A program made the translations under genes and the position numbers. Shown piece after piece: positions 22,236-29,418 of a stretch of DNA of 64,000 nt; positions within the stretch are counted from its first letter, which is position 1; the number at the start of each line of letters is the position of its first letter. Under the pieces are notes generated by a model that was not told the origin of the DNA, made no database searches, and saw nothing but the letters and a program-made list of their open reading frames with translations. This DNA comes from a virus: the IMG/VR virus record IMGVR_UViG_3300044858_003476, positions 16,601-80,600 of that record. One strand, 5' to 3'.

Positions 22236-22425
22236 TTGTAACAACTTATTTTATCACTATGTTCATGGCAAAAGGTATGTATCTATACCTATTACTGACA
22301 AGCTAAAATTAGCAAATGGTGATAGTTTATACTATAGCTTCATCTTTACTATATATGGAGGGCCCGCCAGGTTTTATTATATGCTGGTATATATGTTTTC
22401 GACTGGTTTTATTATAGACTGGTAG
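22222..22425 (+). CDS. array unit 26 (67 aa), tail lost
   Basis: NNLFYHYVHGKRYVSIPIT, SLYYSFIFTIYGGPARFYYML, then ends STGFIIDW without an acidic tail. The following DNA still codes a FYYRL-like piece in another frame. Confidence 0.5.
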   Translation: MKMVSCNNLFYHYVHGKRYVSIPITDKLKLANGDSLYYSFIFTIYGGPARFYYMLVYMFSTGFIIDW

Positions 22426-22461
22426 CTGTAATACACAACATACTATATAGGTATGCACTCT

Positions 22462-22650
22462 ATGAAGATGATTGATAATGATCTCAGCCTTGCTTTGTTT
22501 TACAACTTGATTCTACACAATTGGAATGTGTATAATAAGCTGAAGGCCTCTATACCTATTAACGCTGTCAACCTGTTTTACTATAGACTAGTGGCTTTTA
22601 TATATAACGCTCTAGATGAGAGTGATTACTTCAATGAAGAATATTTCTAA
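22462..22650 (+). CDS. array unit 27 (62 aa)
   Basis: LSLALFYNLILHNWNVYNKL, SIPINAVNLFYYRL and the tail ESDYFNEEYF. The overlap with unit 28 is 17 nt, still the +1 frame step. Confidence 0.6.
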   Translation: MKMIDNDLSLALFYNLILHNWNVYNKLKASIPINAVNLFYYRLVAFIYNALDESDYFNEEYF

Positions 22651-22828
22651 CGATTGTCTGTATGACATTACCTTATTTTACTACTGGAATGTGTGTGATA
22701 AGCTGAAGGGCCATACACATATTAACCCTACCGGCGAGTTTTACTATAGACTAGTGACTTTTATATATAACGCTCTAGATAATAATGATATTCTAAATGA
22801 GGATGACTACTTCAATGAAGATGGTTAA
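22634..22828 (+). CDS. array unit 28 (64 aa)
   Basis: The start is ATGAAGAATATT (also used by unit 32). LFYYWNVCDKLKGHTHI, EFYYRL and the tail NEDDYFNEDG. Confidence 0.6.
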   Translation: MKNISNDCLYDITLFYYWNVCDKLKGHTHINPTGEFYYRLVTFIYNALDNNDILNEDDYFNEDG

Positions 22829-22970
22829 TTGTAACAACCTGTTTTGTCATTATATTCATAGCAATAAAGGTGGTGTACTTACTATTACTGACAAGCTAAA
22901 ATTAGCAAATGGTGAAAGTTTATACTATAGCTTCATCTTTATTGTATATGGAGGGCCCGCCAGGTTTTAA
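22815..22970 (+). CDS. array unit 29 (51 aa), truncated by a TAA
   Basis: It runs like unit 26 to GGPARF and stops where other units read TTTTACTATAGAC; here TTTTAAGATAGAC gives TAA. The remaining tail DNA to 23030 is intact and identical to unit 1, so the stop is recent. Confidence 0.5.
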   Translation: MKMVNCNNLFCHYIHSNKGGVLTITDKLKLANGESLYYSFIFIVYGGPARF

Positions 22971-23022
22971 GATAGACTGGCAGGAAATGTATATAACATT
23001 CTATATGAGGGTGACTATTTCT

Positions 23023-23247
23023 ATGAAGGTTATTAATTGTAACGGTTGGCTTAATAATAAGCTTATGGCATCTATATCTAGTAGAGAATCTTCCACTGAT
23101 ATAAATGTAGGAAAGTATTATAATCATAATTATTTCAACCTTGCTATGCATTACAGTATTTTTTGGGTGTCTGCTTCGACATCTTTGTTTTACTTCAGAC
23201 TGGGTAACTGGCTAGGAGTATGTTTTTATGAAGACTATTATATGTGA
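23023..23247 (+). CDS. array unit 30 (74 aa)
   Basis: The start region is identical to unit 2. A new middle (SISSRESSTDINVGKYYNHN) precedes LFYFRL and a short tail, FYEDYYM. Confidence 0.55.
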   Translation: MKVINCNGWLNNKLMASISSRESSTDINVGKYYNHNYFNLAMHYSIFWVSASTSLFYFRLGNWLGVCFYEDYYM

Positions 23248-23405
23248 CGAGTAGACTCTACACAATAAACTTAGAGCCTCTATGCTTATTGAGCCTTCCA
23301 TTAGGGCAACCGGCTTAGTGCCTAGGTTTTATTTAATAAGCAGGTACTACATCGGTTTGTTTTACTCTAGATTATATAACGCTCTAGATGAGAGCGATTA
23401 CTTCA
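23228..23405 (+). pseudogene. array unit 31, broken
   Basis: ATGAAGACTATTATATGTGA opens an eight-codon reading frame that stops at 23254. The following 150 nt hold LHNKLRASM-like and FYLISRYY-like coding in other frames and end in a normal DESDYFN junction. Confidence 0.5.
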
Positions 23406-23690
23406 ATGAAGAATATTTCTAACGATTGTCTGTTACCTTGGATTTTGAATAATGATTATCTCAATGCCTTGCGCTTGTTTCATTATTATGAAGAGCAGGG
23501 TTTCGAGATTTATACTCCTAAACTAAGCAAGTGTTGCGGCTCTATCTTCCGGTTTTATTATAGACTGGTAAATATGTTAGAAAACATCCTATATAAAGAT
23601 GACACTCTAGATGAGGGCGATTATTATCTTGAGGATGGGCAATTCGATGAATATGAGGATGATTATTTCGATGAAGATGATTATGATTAA
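23406..23690 (+). CDS. array unit 32 (94 aa)
   Basis: Long unit: WILNNDYLNALRLFHYYEE, YTPKLSKCCGSIFRFYYRL (shared with unit 10) and an expanded acidic tail (LDEGDYYLEDGQFDEYEDD and more), which looks like three tails in a row. Confidence 0.65.
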   Translation: MKNISNDCLLPWILNNDYLNALRLFHYYEEQGFEIYTPKLSKCCGSIFRFYYRLVNMLENILYKDDTLDEGDYYLEDGQFDEYEDDYFDEDDYD

Positions 23691-23817
23691 TGATTGGCTT
23701 CGGCACAATAATATGAAGCCCTCTATCGACTTGATTCTGTACAGTAAACTAAAGGCCCATACATTTATTATTACCTATAGACTGCTAATCAATTATTTCG
23801 ATGAAGACTATTTGTAA
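23671..23817 (+). CDS. array unit 33 (48 aa)
   Basis: MKMIMINDWLRHNNMKPS, LILYSKLKAHTFIITYRL and the tail NYFDEDYL; the aromatic block is reduced. Confidence 0.5.
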   Translation: MKMIMINDWLRHNNMKPSIDLILYSKLKAHTFIITYRLLINYFDEDYL

Positions 23818-23935
23818 TATTTGGATTCTGCACAATAAACTGAAAGCCTCTATGCTTATTGAGCCTTCCGTTGGGGCGAATTACTTAGTAACCCGATCTT
23901 ATTTAATAAGGTCGGTTCGTTTTACTCTAGATTGA
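23801..23935 (+). CDS. array unit 34 (44 aa)
   Basis: MKTICNIWILHNKLKASM followed by LIEPSVGANYLVTRSYL; no acidic tail. Its second half is nearly repeated in unit 37. Confidence 0.45.
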   Translation: MKTICNIWILHNKLKASMLIEPSVGANYLVTRSYLIRSVRFTLD

Positions 23936-23954
23936 ATCATAAGGGTTTGTTTTG

Positions 23955-24137
23955 ATGAAGAGAATTTCTAACTATTGGATTTTATATCATAATTGGGTTC
24001 TGTGTAATAATGATTATTTCAAATTGGGTGAGCTTTACGACTGGACTCTCAACAATAAGCTCAAGGCCTCTATACTTATTACTTTTATAAATCAATTTTA
24101 CTATATAATGTTATACAATTATTTCGATGAAGACTAA
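23955..24137 (+). CDS. array unit 35 (60 aa)
   Basis: MKRISNYWILYHNWVLCNND, LYDWTLNNKLKASILIT (shared with units 9 and 38), QFYYIM and the tail NYFDED. Confidence 0.5.
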   Translation: MKRISNYWILYHNWVLCNNDYFKLGELYDWTLNNKLKASILITFINQFYYIMLYNYFDED

Positions 24138-24292
24138 TAATTGTGAGATTTGAACTCTACACAATAACCTGAAGGCCTCTATACTTATTACCTCTGTCGA
24201 CCAGTTTTACTATAGACTGGTAAGTGAATTATCTAACACATTCTAGATAAGAATAAGTAAGGATAACATTATACATAAGGGCGGTTATTTCA
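24127..24292 (+). pseudogene. array unit 36, broken
   Basis: The start ATGAAGACTAATAATTGTGA stops after eight codons (24153). The following DNA keeps LHNNLKASILITSVDQFYYR coding in another frame. Confidence 0.5.
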
Positions 24293-24478
24293 ATGAAGAT
24301 GATTTCAATGAAGATGATTATGGTTAATGATTGGTCTCTACACAATAAGCTTAAGGCCTCTACGCTTATTGAACCTTTCGTTGAGGCAAATTATTTAGTA
24401 ACCCGGTCTTATTTAATGAGCAGGAATCATGTCGGTTCGTTTTACTCTAGATTGAATCATAAGGGTTTGTTTGAATGA
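24293..24478 (+). CDS. array unit 37 (61 aa)
   Basis: The start block is duplicated (MKMISMKMIMV). WSLHNKLKASTLIEPFVEAN, then FYSRLNHKGLFE; the join to unit 38 is a 4-nt ATGA overlap instead of 14 nt. Confidence 0.5.
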   Translation: MKMISMKMIMVNDWSLHNKLKASTLIEPFVEANYLVTRSYLMSRNHVGSFYSRLNHKGLFE

Positions 24479-24606
24479 AGACTATTTCTAACTATTGGAT
24501 TTTCGACTGGACTCTCAACAATAAGGTCAAGGCCTTTATACTTATTACTCTTATAGATCAATTTTACTATAGAATGCTATACAATTATTTCGATGAAGAC
24601 TATTAA
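24475..24606 (+). CDS. array unit 38 (43 aa)
   Basis: MKTISNYWIFDWTLNNKVKA, QFYYRM and the tail NYFDEDY. Shortest unit that still has start block, aromatic block and tail. Confidence 0.5.
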   Translation: MKTISNYWIFDWTLNNKVKAFILITLIDQFYYRMLYNYFDEDY

Positions 24607-24763
24607 TCATAACGATTGGACTCTACACAGTAAGCTGAGGGCCTCTATGTTTATGCCTGAACCCCCCATTGAGACATATCACTTAATGCGTAAGTTTTAT
24701 GATTGTAATTCTTTCGAACTTGCCTTGTTTTATTACAGACTGGAAGTATGCAATTTATATTAG
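24593..24763 (+). CDS. array unit 39 (56 aa), last
   Basis: MKTINHNDWTLHSKLRASM, a Pro-rich insert (MPEPPIET), then LALFYYRLEVCNLY; the tail is lost and overlaps an unrelated small gene. Confidence 0.5.
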   Translation: MKTINHNDWTLHSKLRASMFMPEPPIETYHLMRKFYDCNSFELALFYYRLEVCNLY

Positions 24764-24906
24764 AGGGCGATATGTGGCGCGATAGACGAGATATAAATAT
24801 ATGGCCTGAACCATGTCGAAGGTATCCCTTAAGAACGGAAGTATGGATGACGTGGGTGAGGTATGTTGACCGAGATATTCTTATGGAATGGGCCACGGGT
24901 AAGTGA
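24748..24906 (+). CDS. small Trp/Arg-rich protein, 52 aa
   Basis: Overlapping unit 39 by 16 nt, it begins MQFILEGDMWRDRRDINIW and ends LMEWATGK. Its base composition is closer to the GC-richer phage genes than to the array, so it probably marks the return to ordinary phage sequence. Function unknown. Confidence 0.5.
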   Translation: MQFILEGDMWRDRRDINIWPEPCRRYPLRTEVWMTWVRYVDRDILMEWATGK

Positions 24907-25004
24907 CATCACTTATCTCGAGCATCTTGCCATTAACAGGCAATATGTATTAATGTTTAAGTTCAAGCTTAGTTATTATAGGGCATTCATACAATATACG
25001 GAGA

Positions 25005-26201
25005 GTGGTGACAAGAGAGAATGAACAACTGATAATGGAGCGGCTAACTATACCAGAGCTACTAAATCTGCGGCATGGTACTAATGATTGCCCTGCTTGT
25101 GGAGGCCGCGGTAAGCTGAGTGTGTATCCACACTATATGAAGTGCTGGAGGACTAGTTGTGAGTTGAATGCAGGTATGGGTCTGGTTAATGCCTGGCGTT
25201 GGCATACTAAGCTTGATTATGCTGGGGCTATGCAGCAGTTAGAGGCCCGCGCTGGTATACGTCAGGCCCGCGAGGTTATGGATGCTCGCAGTATAGTACT
25301 AGAGAGCGCGCTAGAGGCCTATCATTATTATCTTGATACTACGCCTGCTGCTCAGGATTATATACTACGGCGGGGCTGGTCTCTCGATCTAGCTCGTAGT
25401 ATTGGTATAGGGTATGCTCCTCCTGGTGGTCTACGTCAATTCGATATAGATCATGAGGCATTAGCCCGCGAGGGTCTGATTAAGGAGGACGGCGAGGATT
25501 ACTATAGGGAACGCATTATATTCCCTATACGAGATACACGAGGCCATCTAGTCCATATGGTTGGTCGCTATATAGGTAGTAGTGAGAGGGCCCCCCGTTA
25601 TAAGGATACGCGGGCCGCTATTAATAGTAAGCGCTATCTCTATCTAGAACATTGTCTTAAGGAGTATAGTAAGCACCCAGCTCGCGAGCTATATATAGTT
25701 GAGGGCCCGCCCGATGCCACATCACTAATAGGTCGTGGTTTACCTGTAGTGGGGTTATTGGGTCTGGAGTATCTATTATGTCACACCAGTAAGTTCAAGC
25801 CCTTCCGTCGTATCACATTTATATTCGACTCAGATAAGTATAGCGATGATCATCCTACTCATGCCGGTGTATATAAGAGCTGGGTGCGTATTATACCTCA
25901 ACTAGTTCAGCTGCAGGTTAACTTACCATTAGCTGAGCTTATGACGTATATGGTTGCTGATTATAAGGATATTAATGAGTGGTTGGTAGCAGAGCCTCGT
26001 GTTAATGCTGCTGATACTATCAATGCTAACCGCATACTATTCGTAGATGATTTACTAGCTCAATGGGGGCCCGACATTAGTCATCACGTAGATATATTGC
26101 GGGTATTGACCGCCACTCATTCTCCCTTAGGGCTATTGGCTCCTTATGTAGATAATCAATTAGGGCCCCTTGAATATGCCTCTCTACTATTTGGATCGTG
26201 A
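25005..26201 (+). CDS. DnaG-like primase
   Basis: The 398-aa protein has an N-terminal zinc ribbon (Cys29, Cys32, Cys47, Cys52), the primase RNA-polymerase-basal motif YYRERIIFPIRDTRG (about residues 166-180), the Toprim motif LYIVEGPPDATS (about 229-240) with the conserved Glu, and the second Toprim motif ITFIFDSDKYSDD with the DxD pair. It lacks the C-terminal helicase-binding domain of bacterial DnaG and is not fused to a DnaB helicase. It would lay RNA primers for phage replication. GTG at 25005 or 25008 follows CGGAGAG. ATGA-type coupling joins it to the next gene. Confidence 0.85.
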   Translation: MVTRENEQLIMERLTIPELLNLRHGTNDCPACGGRGKLSVYPHYMKCWRTSCELNAGMGLVNAWRWHTKLDYAGAMQQLEARAGIRQAREVMDARSIVLESALEAYHYYLDTTPAAQDYILRRGWSLDLARSIGIGYAPPGGLRQFDIDHEALAREGLIKEDGEDYYRERIIFPIRDTRGHLVHMVGRYIGSSERAPRYKDTRAAINSKRYLYLEHCLKEYSKHPARELYIVEGPPDATSLIGRGLPVVGLLGLEYLLCHTSKFKPFRRITFIFDSDKYSDDHPTHAGVYKSWVRIIPQLVQLQVNLPLAELMTYMVADYKDINEWLVAEPRVNAADTINANRILFVDDLLAQWGPDISHHVDILRVLTATHSPLGLLAPYVDNQLGPLEYASLLFGS

Positions 26202-26698
26202 TGACTAATTATCACGTGAGTATACCCGCTCGCGATTGTATGATATACCCCTATTATGTAGGGCGTTACGCTGATGGCCGCTATAGTGCTGTTACTATAA
26301 CACTACAGTCTGGCTGGGCTCAGGAGTGGCGTATGTACCGGCGTGCCATAGAGTATCTATGTGAGGATAATGAGAGCCCGCCGACTATAACAGGCTACCT
26401 ACCTGATATGGGACGGCCCCGCTCTGGCGCCGCCTGGTACTGTCTAGATACTACTGAGTATCTGCATGACTATAATCTAAATATATATCACGAGCGCTAC
26501 CCTACCCTGGGTATACTAGATCATAGGGGTATAGCTACGCCTCAGCATATAGAGACACTAGCTCAGCTAGAGTTCTTACCCTACTTCTATCATCCTCTTA
26601 TCGCAGCGCGGGCCTGTTATCTTATAGAGCCCCGCCCTGTCTGGTTAGAGGCCTTCCTATCATCTGATATTAACAGGAGATTATTTAATGTCTGCTAA
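26198..26698 (+). CDS. hypothetical protein, 166 aa
   Basis: Tyr- and Trp-rich product (YPYYVGRYADGRYSA, AQEWRMYRRAIEYL) with a helical C-terminal half. It overlaps the primase by 4 nt and the next gene by 11 nt, so a replication-accessory role is plausible by context only. No family recognised. Confidence 0.5.
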   Translation: MMTNYHVSIPARDCMIYPYYVGRYADGRYSAVTITLQSGWAQEWRMYRRAIEYLCEDNESPPTITGYLPDMGRPRSGAAWYCLDTTEYLHDYNLNIYHERYPTLGILDHRGIATPQHIETLAQLEFLPYFYHPLIAARACYLIEPRPVWLEAFLSSDINRRLFNVC

Positions 26699-27029
26699 CC
26701 TATCTATGCTTATTAGTCTTAATCTAGAGTATCTAATGAAAGAGTACCCTGATAAGCCATTCCATGTGTATCTCTGTCAGATGGATGCAGCTCTATGTGA
26801 GAGAGTAATCGAGGAAGAGCCGCCCGCCTCTTTACTTGAATTGCTTCCGCGTATCTTCATAGAGATCAACGACCTATTATCTCCTAACTTTATAAATAAG
26901 GATGTGCGCTTCTTTGACAATGCCAAGGTAGAAAAGGTGCTCGGAGCACAACCTAACTCTGTAATTCAATTTTGCGAGGGTCGCCTAGCGTATTATCAAG
27001 AAAGAAACGTTCTATTAATTAAGGACTAA
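26688..27029 (+). CDS. hypothetical protein, 113 aa
   Basis: A mainly helical acidic protein (LEYLMKEYPDKPFHVYLCQ, ERVIEEEPPASLLELLPR). Coupled to the preceding gene. No family recognised. Confidence 0.5.
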   Translation: MSANLSMLISLNLEYLMKEYPDKPFHVYLCQMDAALCERVIEEEPPASLLELLPRIFIEINDLLSPNFINKDVRFFDNAKVEKVLGAQPNSVIQFCEGRLAYYQERNVLLIKD

Positions 27030-27043
27030 ATTAGCTAAATGCG

Positions 27044-27352
27044 ATGAACAGCAACCATTTGCCAAATATCCATCCCGGTGAAATCCTCAAGTTAGATTTT
27101 CTGGAACCGTTCAATATTACCCCCTACAGACTGAGCAAAGATTTAAGCGTAGCTCAAACTCGTATCGGTGAGATTTTAGCGGGTAAGCGTAGTATCACTG
27201 CGGACACAGCTTTGCGTCTGTCACGATATTTTGGTAACAGTCCTCAGTTTTGGCTGAATCTTCAAACAGACTACGATCTCCGTCAAGCTCAGGCAAAGAA
27301 TGCCGAAGTTTATAAGCACATTCCCGTCACTCCATTTATAGATGTAGCTTAG
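27044..27352 (+). CDS. higA: HigA-family XRE antitoxin, orphan
   Basis: The 102-aa protein carries the HigA signature: HPGEILKLDFLEPFNITPY, an HTH helix pair (RLSKDLSVAQTRIGEILAGK), the family block RSITADTALRLSRYFGNSPQ and FWLNLQTDYDLRQA. HigA neutralises the mRNA-cleaving toxin HigB and represses its own operon. No HigB-like gene lies on either side, so it is either a solo regulator or a phage-carried antitoxin against host HigB. The G-rich DNA that follows and the codon use are host-like. Confidence 0.85.
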   Translation: MNSNHLPNIHPGEILKLDFLEPFNITPYRLSKDLSVAQTRIGEILAGKRSITADTALRLSRYFGNSPQFWLNLQTDYDLRQAQAKNAEVYKHIPVTPFIDVA

Positions 27353-27368
27353 GGGACTAATTTTATCT

Positions 27369-27440
27369 GGGAGGGGGGACAGGATTAGTGGGGACGGTGG
27401 GACTGGGGGGATTTTCGGGTTTACGGACTTGGGGGACGGG
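27369..27440 (+). other. G-run cluster with quadruplex potential
   Basis: The plus strand holds at least seven runs of three to six G within about 70 nt (GGGAGGGGGG, GGGG, GGG, GGGGGG, GGG, GGGGG, GGG). It lies between the HigA stop and the next gene. It could form a G-quadruplex in DNA or in the transcript. Confidence 0.5.
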
Positions 27441-27514
27441 TAACAGATAGAAAAGTAGGGCCTAGTATGTATTAACTACGCAGAACCTAACGTATATTGT
27501 AGAGTAGAGGACAA

Positions 27515-28315
27515 ATGTTTACTATTAATTATCGCTATCTAGTAGAAGCACAGGAGTATTATAAACAGAAGGGCTATAGAGTAGTCGACCTAAAATGGGT
27601 CGTGCCCCGCCATATTGGCTCTGTAACATCACCAGAGCCTAATAGTCAGGCTTCTTATAATTGTTCCGACACTCTTGTACTGGTAGGTAGCGCAGAACAG
27701 ACCTTCATCTATAATGCGATAAATGGACATTATCAGGCAGGTGACGCACTGCAAGCTATTACGCCGTGTTTTCGTCCACTGGATAATGATGATTATAGCT
27801 ATCCTTACTTCATGAAGCTGGAGTTATTTGTGTACAAGGGTATGCCTGGTATGACTGAAGATACTATCTGTACTGATGCATACCAGTGGATGCTACATTA
27901 TATTAATCCACATAATCTCAAGTTCGTGCATTGTGCCGATGAGACAGATATAGTCTATACCCCATTGAATCTAGAGCTGGGTTCTTATGGTAAGCGCTCC
28001 TATGAGGACCACTGGTGGTATTATGGCACTGGTATAGCTGAGCCCCGCTTCAGTGTAGCAGTTAATGACTCCTTCCGGCCCGGCTATCACTCTAGTCCTA
28101 TCCCTAAATATTTTCCTAATACGCTGGATAAGATATACGAGGAGCTGCTCGAGTGTCGCGACGTCACTAATTCATTATTGAGGCAGTGCGAGTTAGCTGA
28201 TATACTACTCGCTGTTGAGCAATATGCTGTATCTCAATACGGTGAGGCAGGATGGGATGCTATTAGGGATATGGCTAAGTTAACACAACGCGCCTTCGCC
28301 GCAGATAAACGATAG
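27515..28315 (+). CDS. hypothetical protein, 266 aa
   Basis: The N-terminal part (YLVEAQEYYKQKGYRVVDLKW) looks like a small alpha/beta lead, followed by a beta-rich middle and a C-terminal helical region (ELLECRDVTNSLLRQC). Proteins opening with a Q.YY...GY..V.. pattern occur in phages as tRNA-synthetase-like or virion proteins, but I cannot assign this one. Confidence 0.45.
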   Translation: MFTINYRYLVEAQEYYKQKGYRVVDLKWVVPRHIGSVTSPEPNSQASYNCSDTLVLVGSAEQTFIYNAINGHYQAGDALQAITPCFRPLDNDDYSYPYFMKLELFVYKGMPGMTEDTICTDAYQWMLHYINPHNLKFVHCADETDIVYTPLNLELGSYGKRSYEDHWWYYGTGIAEPRFSVAVNDSFRPGYHSSPIPKYFPNTLDKIYEELLECRDVTNSLLRQCELADILLAVEQYAVSQYGEAGWDAIRDMAKLTQRAFAADKR

Positions 28316-28376
28316 CGCTCCCCGTTCCACTAGAGTCAATGTCAAATCATTATTATTGATATACTGGGAGGTTAAG

Positions 28377-28457
28377 ATGGATGATGCACCGTTAGTTATA
28401 GGGTTGGCTCTCGCTCTTGTTACAATAATTGGCTTGTTGTTTAATGACTTAACTTGA
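28377..28457 (+). CDS. 26-aa single-pass membrane peptide
   Basis: Behind a strong GGGAGG site (8-10 nt spacing) the frame reads MDDAPLVIGLALALVTIIGL and ends LFNDLT. The hydrophobic run of about 16 residues would span the membrane. Phage-encoded peptides of this size are often missed; function unknown. Confidence 0.4.
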   Translation: MDDAPLVIGLALALVTIIGLLFNDLT

Positions 28458-28495
28458 CACTCCTCACGTTGTTGTCGAGGGTAGTCTAGTGTCAA
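28454..28495 (+). promoter_or_regulatory. 8-bp inverted repeat leader hairpin
   Basis: TTGACACT (28454-28461) and AGTGTCAA (28488-28495) are perfect inverted copies with an inner CCTC/GAGG pair. It lies 40 nt before the gene at 28535 and may be an operator or an RNA structure; TTGACA here could also be read as a -35 element. Confidence 0.4.
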
Positions 28496-28534
28496 CCCGT
28501 CGTAAGTAGATCTACAATTTCTTAAGGAGTCTCT

Positions 28535-29029
28535 ATGCTTAGTATTCAAGTTCGTCAGGGTGTATTTGAAACTAATAGTTCGAGCACCCATAGTATATCT
28601 ATTCCCTGTCAGACTAGTCTTACTATCCCTGAATTAATACATTTCGAGATTGGCGAATTTGGTTCTGATACTAGTGTCCTGAGTTCTATAGCAGCCAAGG
28701 CCAGTTATTTATACACGGGCTTCGCTGCTAACGATAGGATGAAAGACGCCTATAACATGATACTCTACCTGCTATCAGAGGGTATTGCTGTAACTGCCGA
28801 GGATGTAGTATATGACGAATACGAAAGTCTTAATGATGGCTACATGGACCACGCCAACGAGTTGAATGGGTTCCTCGATGCTATTGTAGCTAATAAGGAT
28901 ATGATGATGCGTTATCTATTCTCGCCCTATAGCTTTATCCTAACCGGTAGTGATAATGACTACAGTTATGTGATTGATAATAAAGCAGTTATGGAGTATG
29001 CTAGCGACTTCTTTTACAAGGGCAATTAG
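28535..29029 (+). CDS. phage protein of the VRQGVFETNSSSTHS family
   Basis: The N terminus VRQGVFETNSSSTHSI is a recurrent opening of phage proteins of unknown function that is highly conserved across tailed phages. The rest (164 aa) is helical and acidic. AAGGAG lies 8 nt before the ATG. No role is known to me. Confidence 0.6.
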   Translation: MLSIQVRQGVFETNSSSTHSISIPCQTSLTIPELIHFEIGEFGSDTSVLSSIAAKASYLYTGFAANDRMKDAYNMILYLLSEGIAVTAEDVVYDEYESLNDGYMDHANELNGFLDAIVANKDMMMRYLFSPYSFILTGSDNDYSYVIDNKAVMEYASDFFYKGN

Positions 29030-29078
29030 ATATCACTAGCTAAAGCTCGTCTAAACTAATTTACCAGAGGAAAATCAA

Positions 29079-29414
29079 ATGTTGCCAAAAGACTTTATTA
29101 AAAAGGGGGCCAGGGTATGGGCAGTAATTCCCCACGAGGATGGTACATGGGGAACTATTAAATCAGTCGGGCGAAAGTATATAGTGGTTGATAACAAGAA
29201 GTTTGATATTGATACTCACCGTCAAGTAGGAGATTGGGAATGCGAATTATATCCTTCTCCAGAAGCCTACACAGAAGAGCGTAGAGGTGAATGCCTCATC
29301 GAAAAGCTCCGATGCACGTTGAGCCATTCTAATGTTACCGCTGGATGGTTCGGGGGGATAGATAAATTAATCGAAGCCTGCGAGATCATGGGGATTAATA
29401 CTGATTATCCGTAA
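29079..29414 (+). CDS. hypothetical protein, 111 aa
   Basis: The product has an SH3-like beta start (KGARVWAVIPHEDGTWGTIK, VGRKYIVVDNKKFDI) and a helical C-terminal part (GGIDKLIEACEIMG). It sits 4 nt before the radical SAM gene. Function unknown. Confidence 0.5.
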   Translation: MLPKDFIKKGARVWAVIPHEDGTWGTIKSVGRKYIVVDNKKFDIDTHRQVGDWECELYPSPEAYTEERRGECLIEKLRCTLSHSNVTAGWFGGIDKLIEACEIMGINTDYP

Positions 29415-29418
29415 TTCT

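Larger units (their letters stand above)
17354..24763 (+). repeat. tandem array of about 39 paralogous small genes
   Basis: Units of about 195 bp follow one another for 7.4 kb on one strand. The protein pattern is MKMINCNxWAPRN, then IPIPITDPP, then a NLYYSFY block, then FYYRL, then an acidic end such as DEDDYFDEDN. At most junctions the next ATG lies 13 nt before the end of the previous stop (14-nt overlap), so the frame steps by +1 each time. Third-position changes dominate in conserved blocks: WAPR is written with GCC CCA, GCT CCG or GCT CCT, and FYYR with TAT or TAC. The peptide is thus under selection. The array is AT-rich against its GC-richer neighbours. No homologous family is known to me. 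Confidence 0.85.

Noticed and set aside
17354-24763. Array as CRISPR, DGR or non-coding satellite repeat
   Set aside because: Unit conservation follows codons with synonymous changes; no reverse transcriptase or template/variable repeat pair was found nearby; lengths vary as in genes.
28280-28591. Minus-strand reading frame of 103 codons
   Set aside because: It overlaps the start of a conserved phage gene and the leader hairpin, has no ribosome-binding site, and its sequence is not protein-like.
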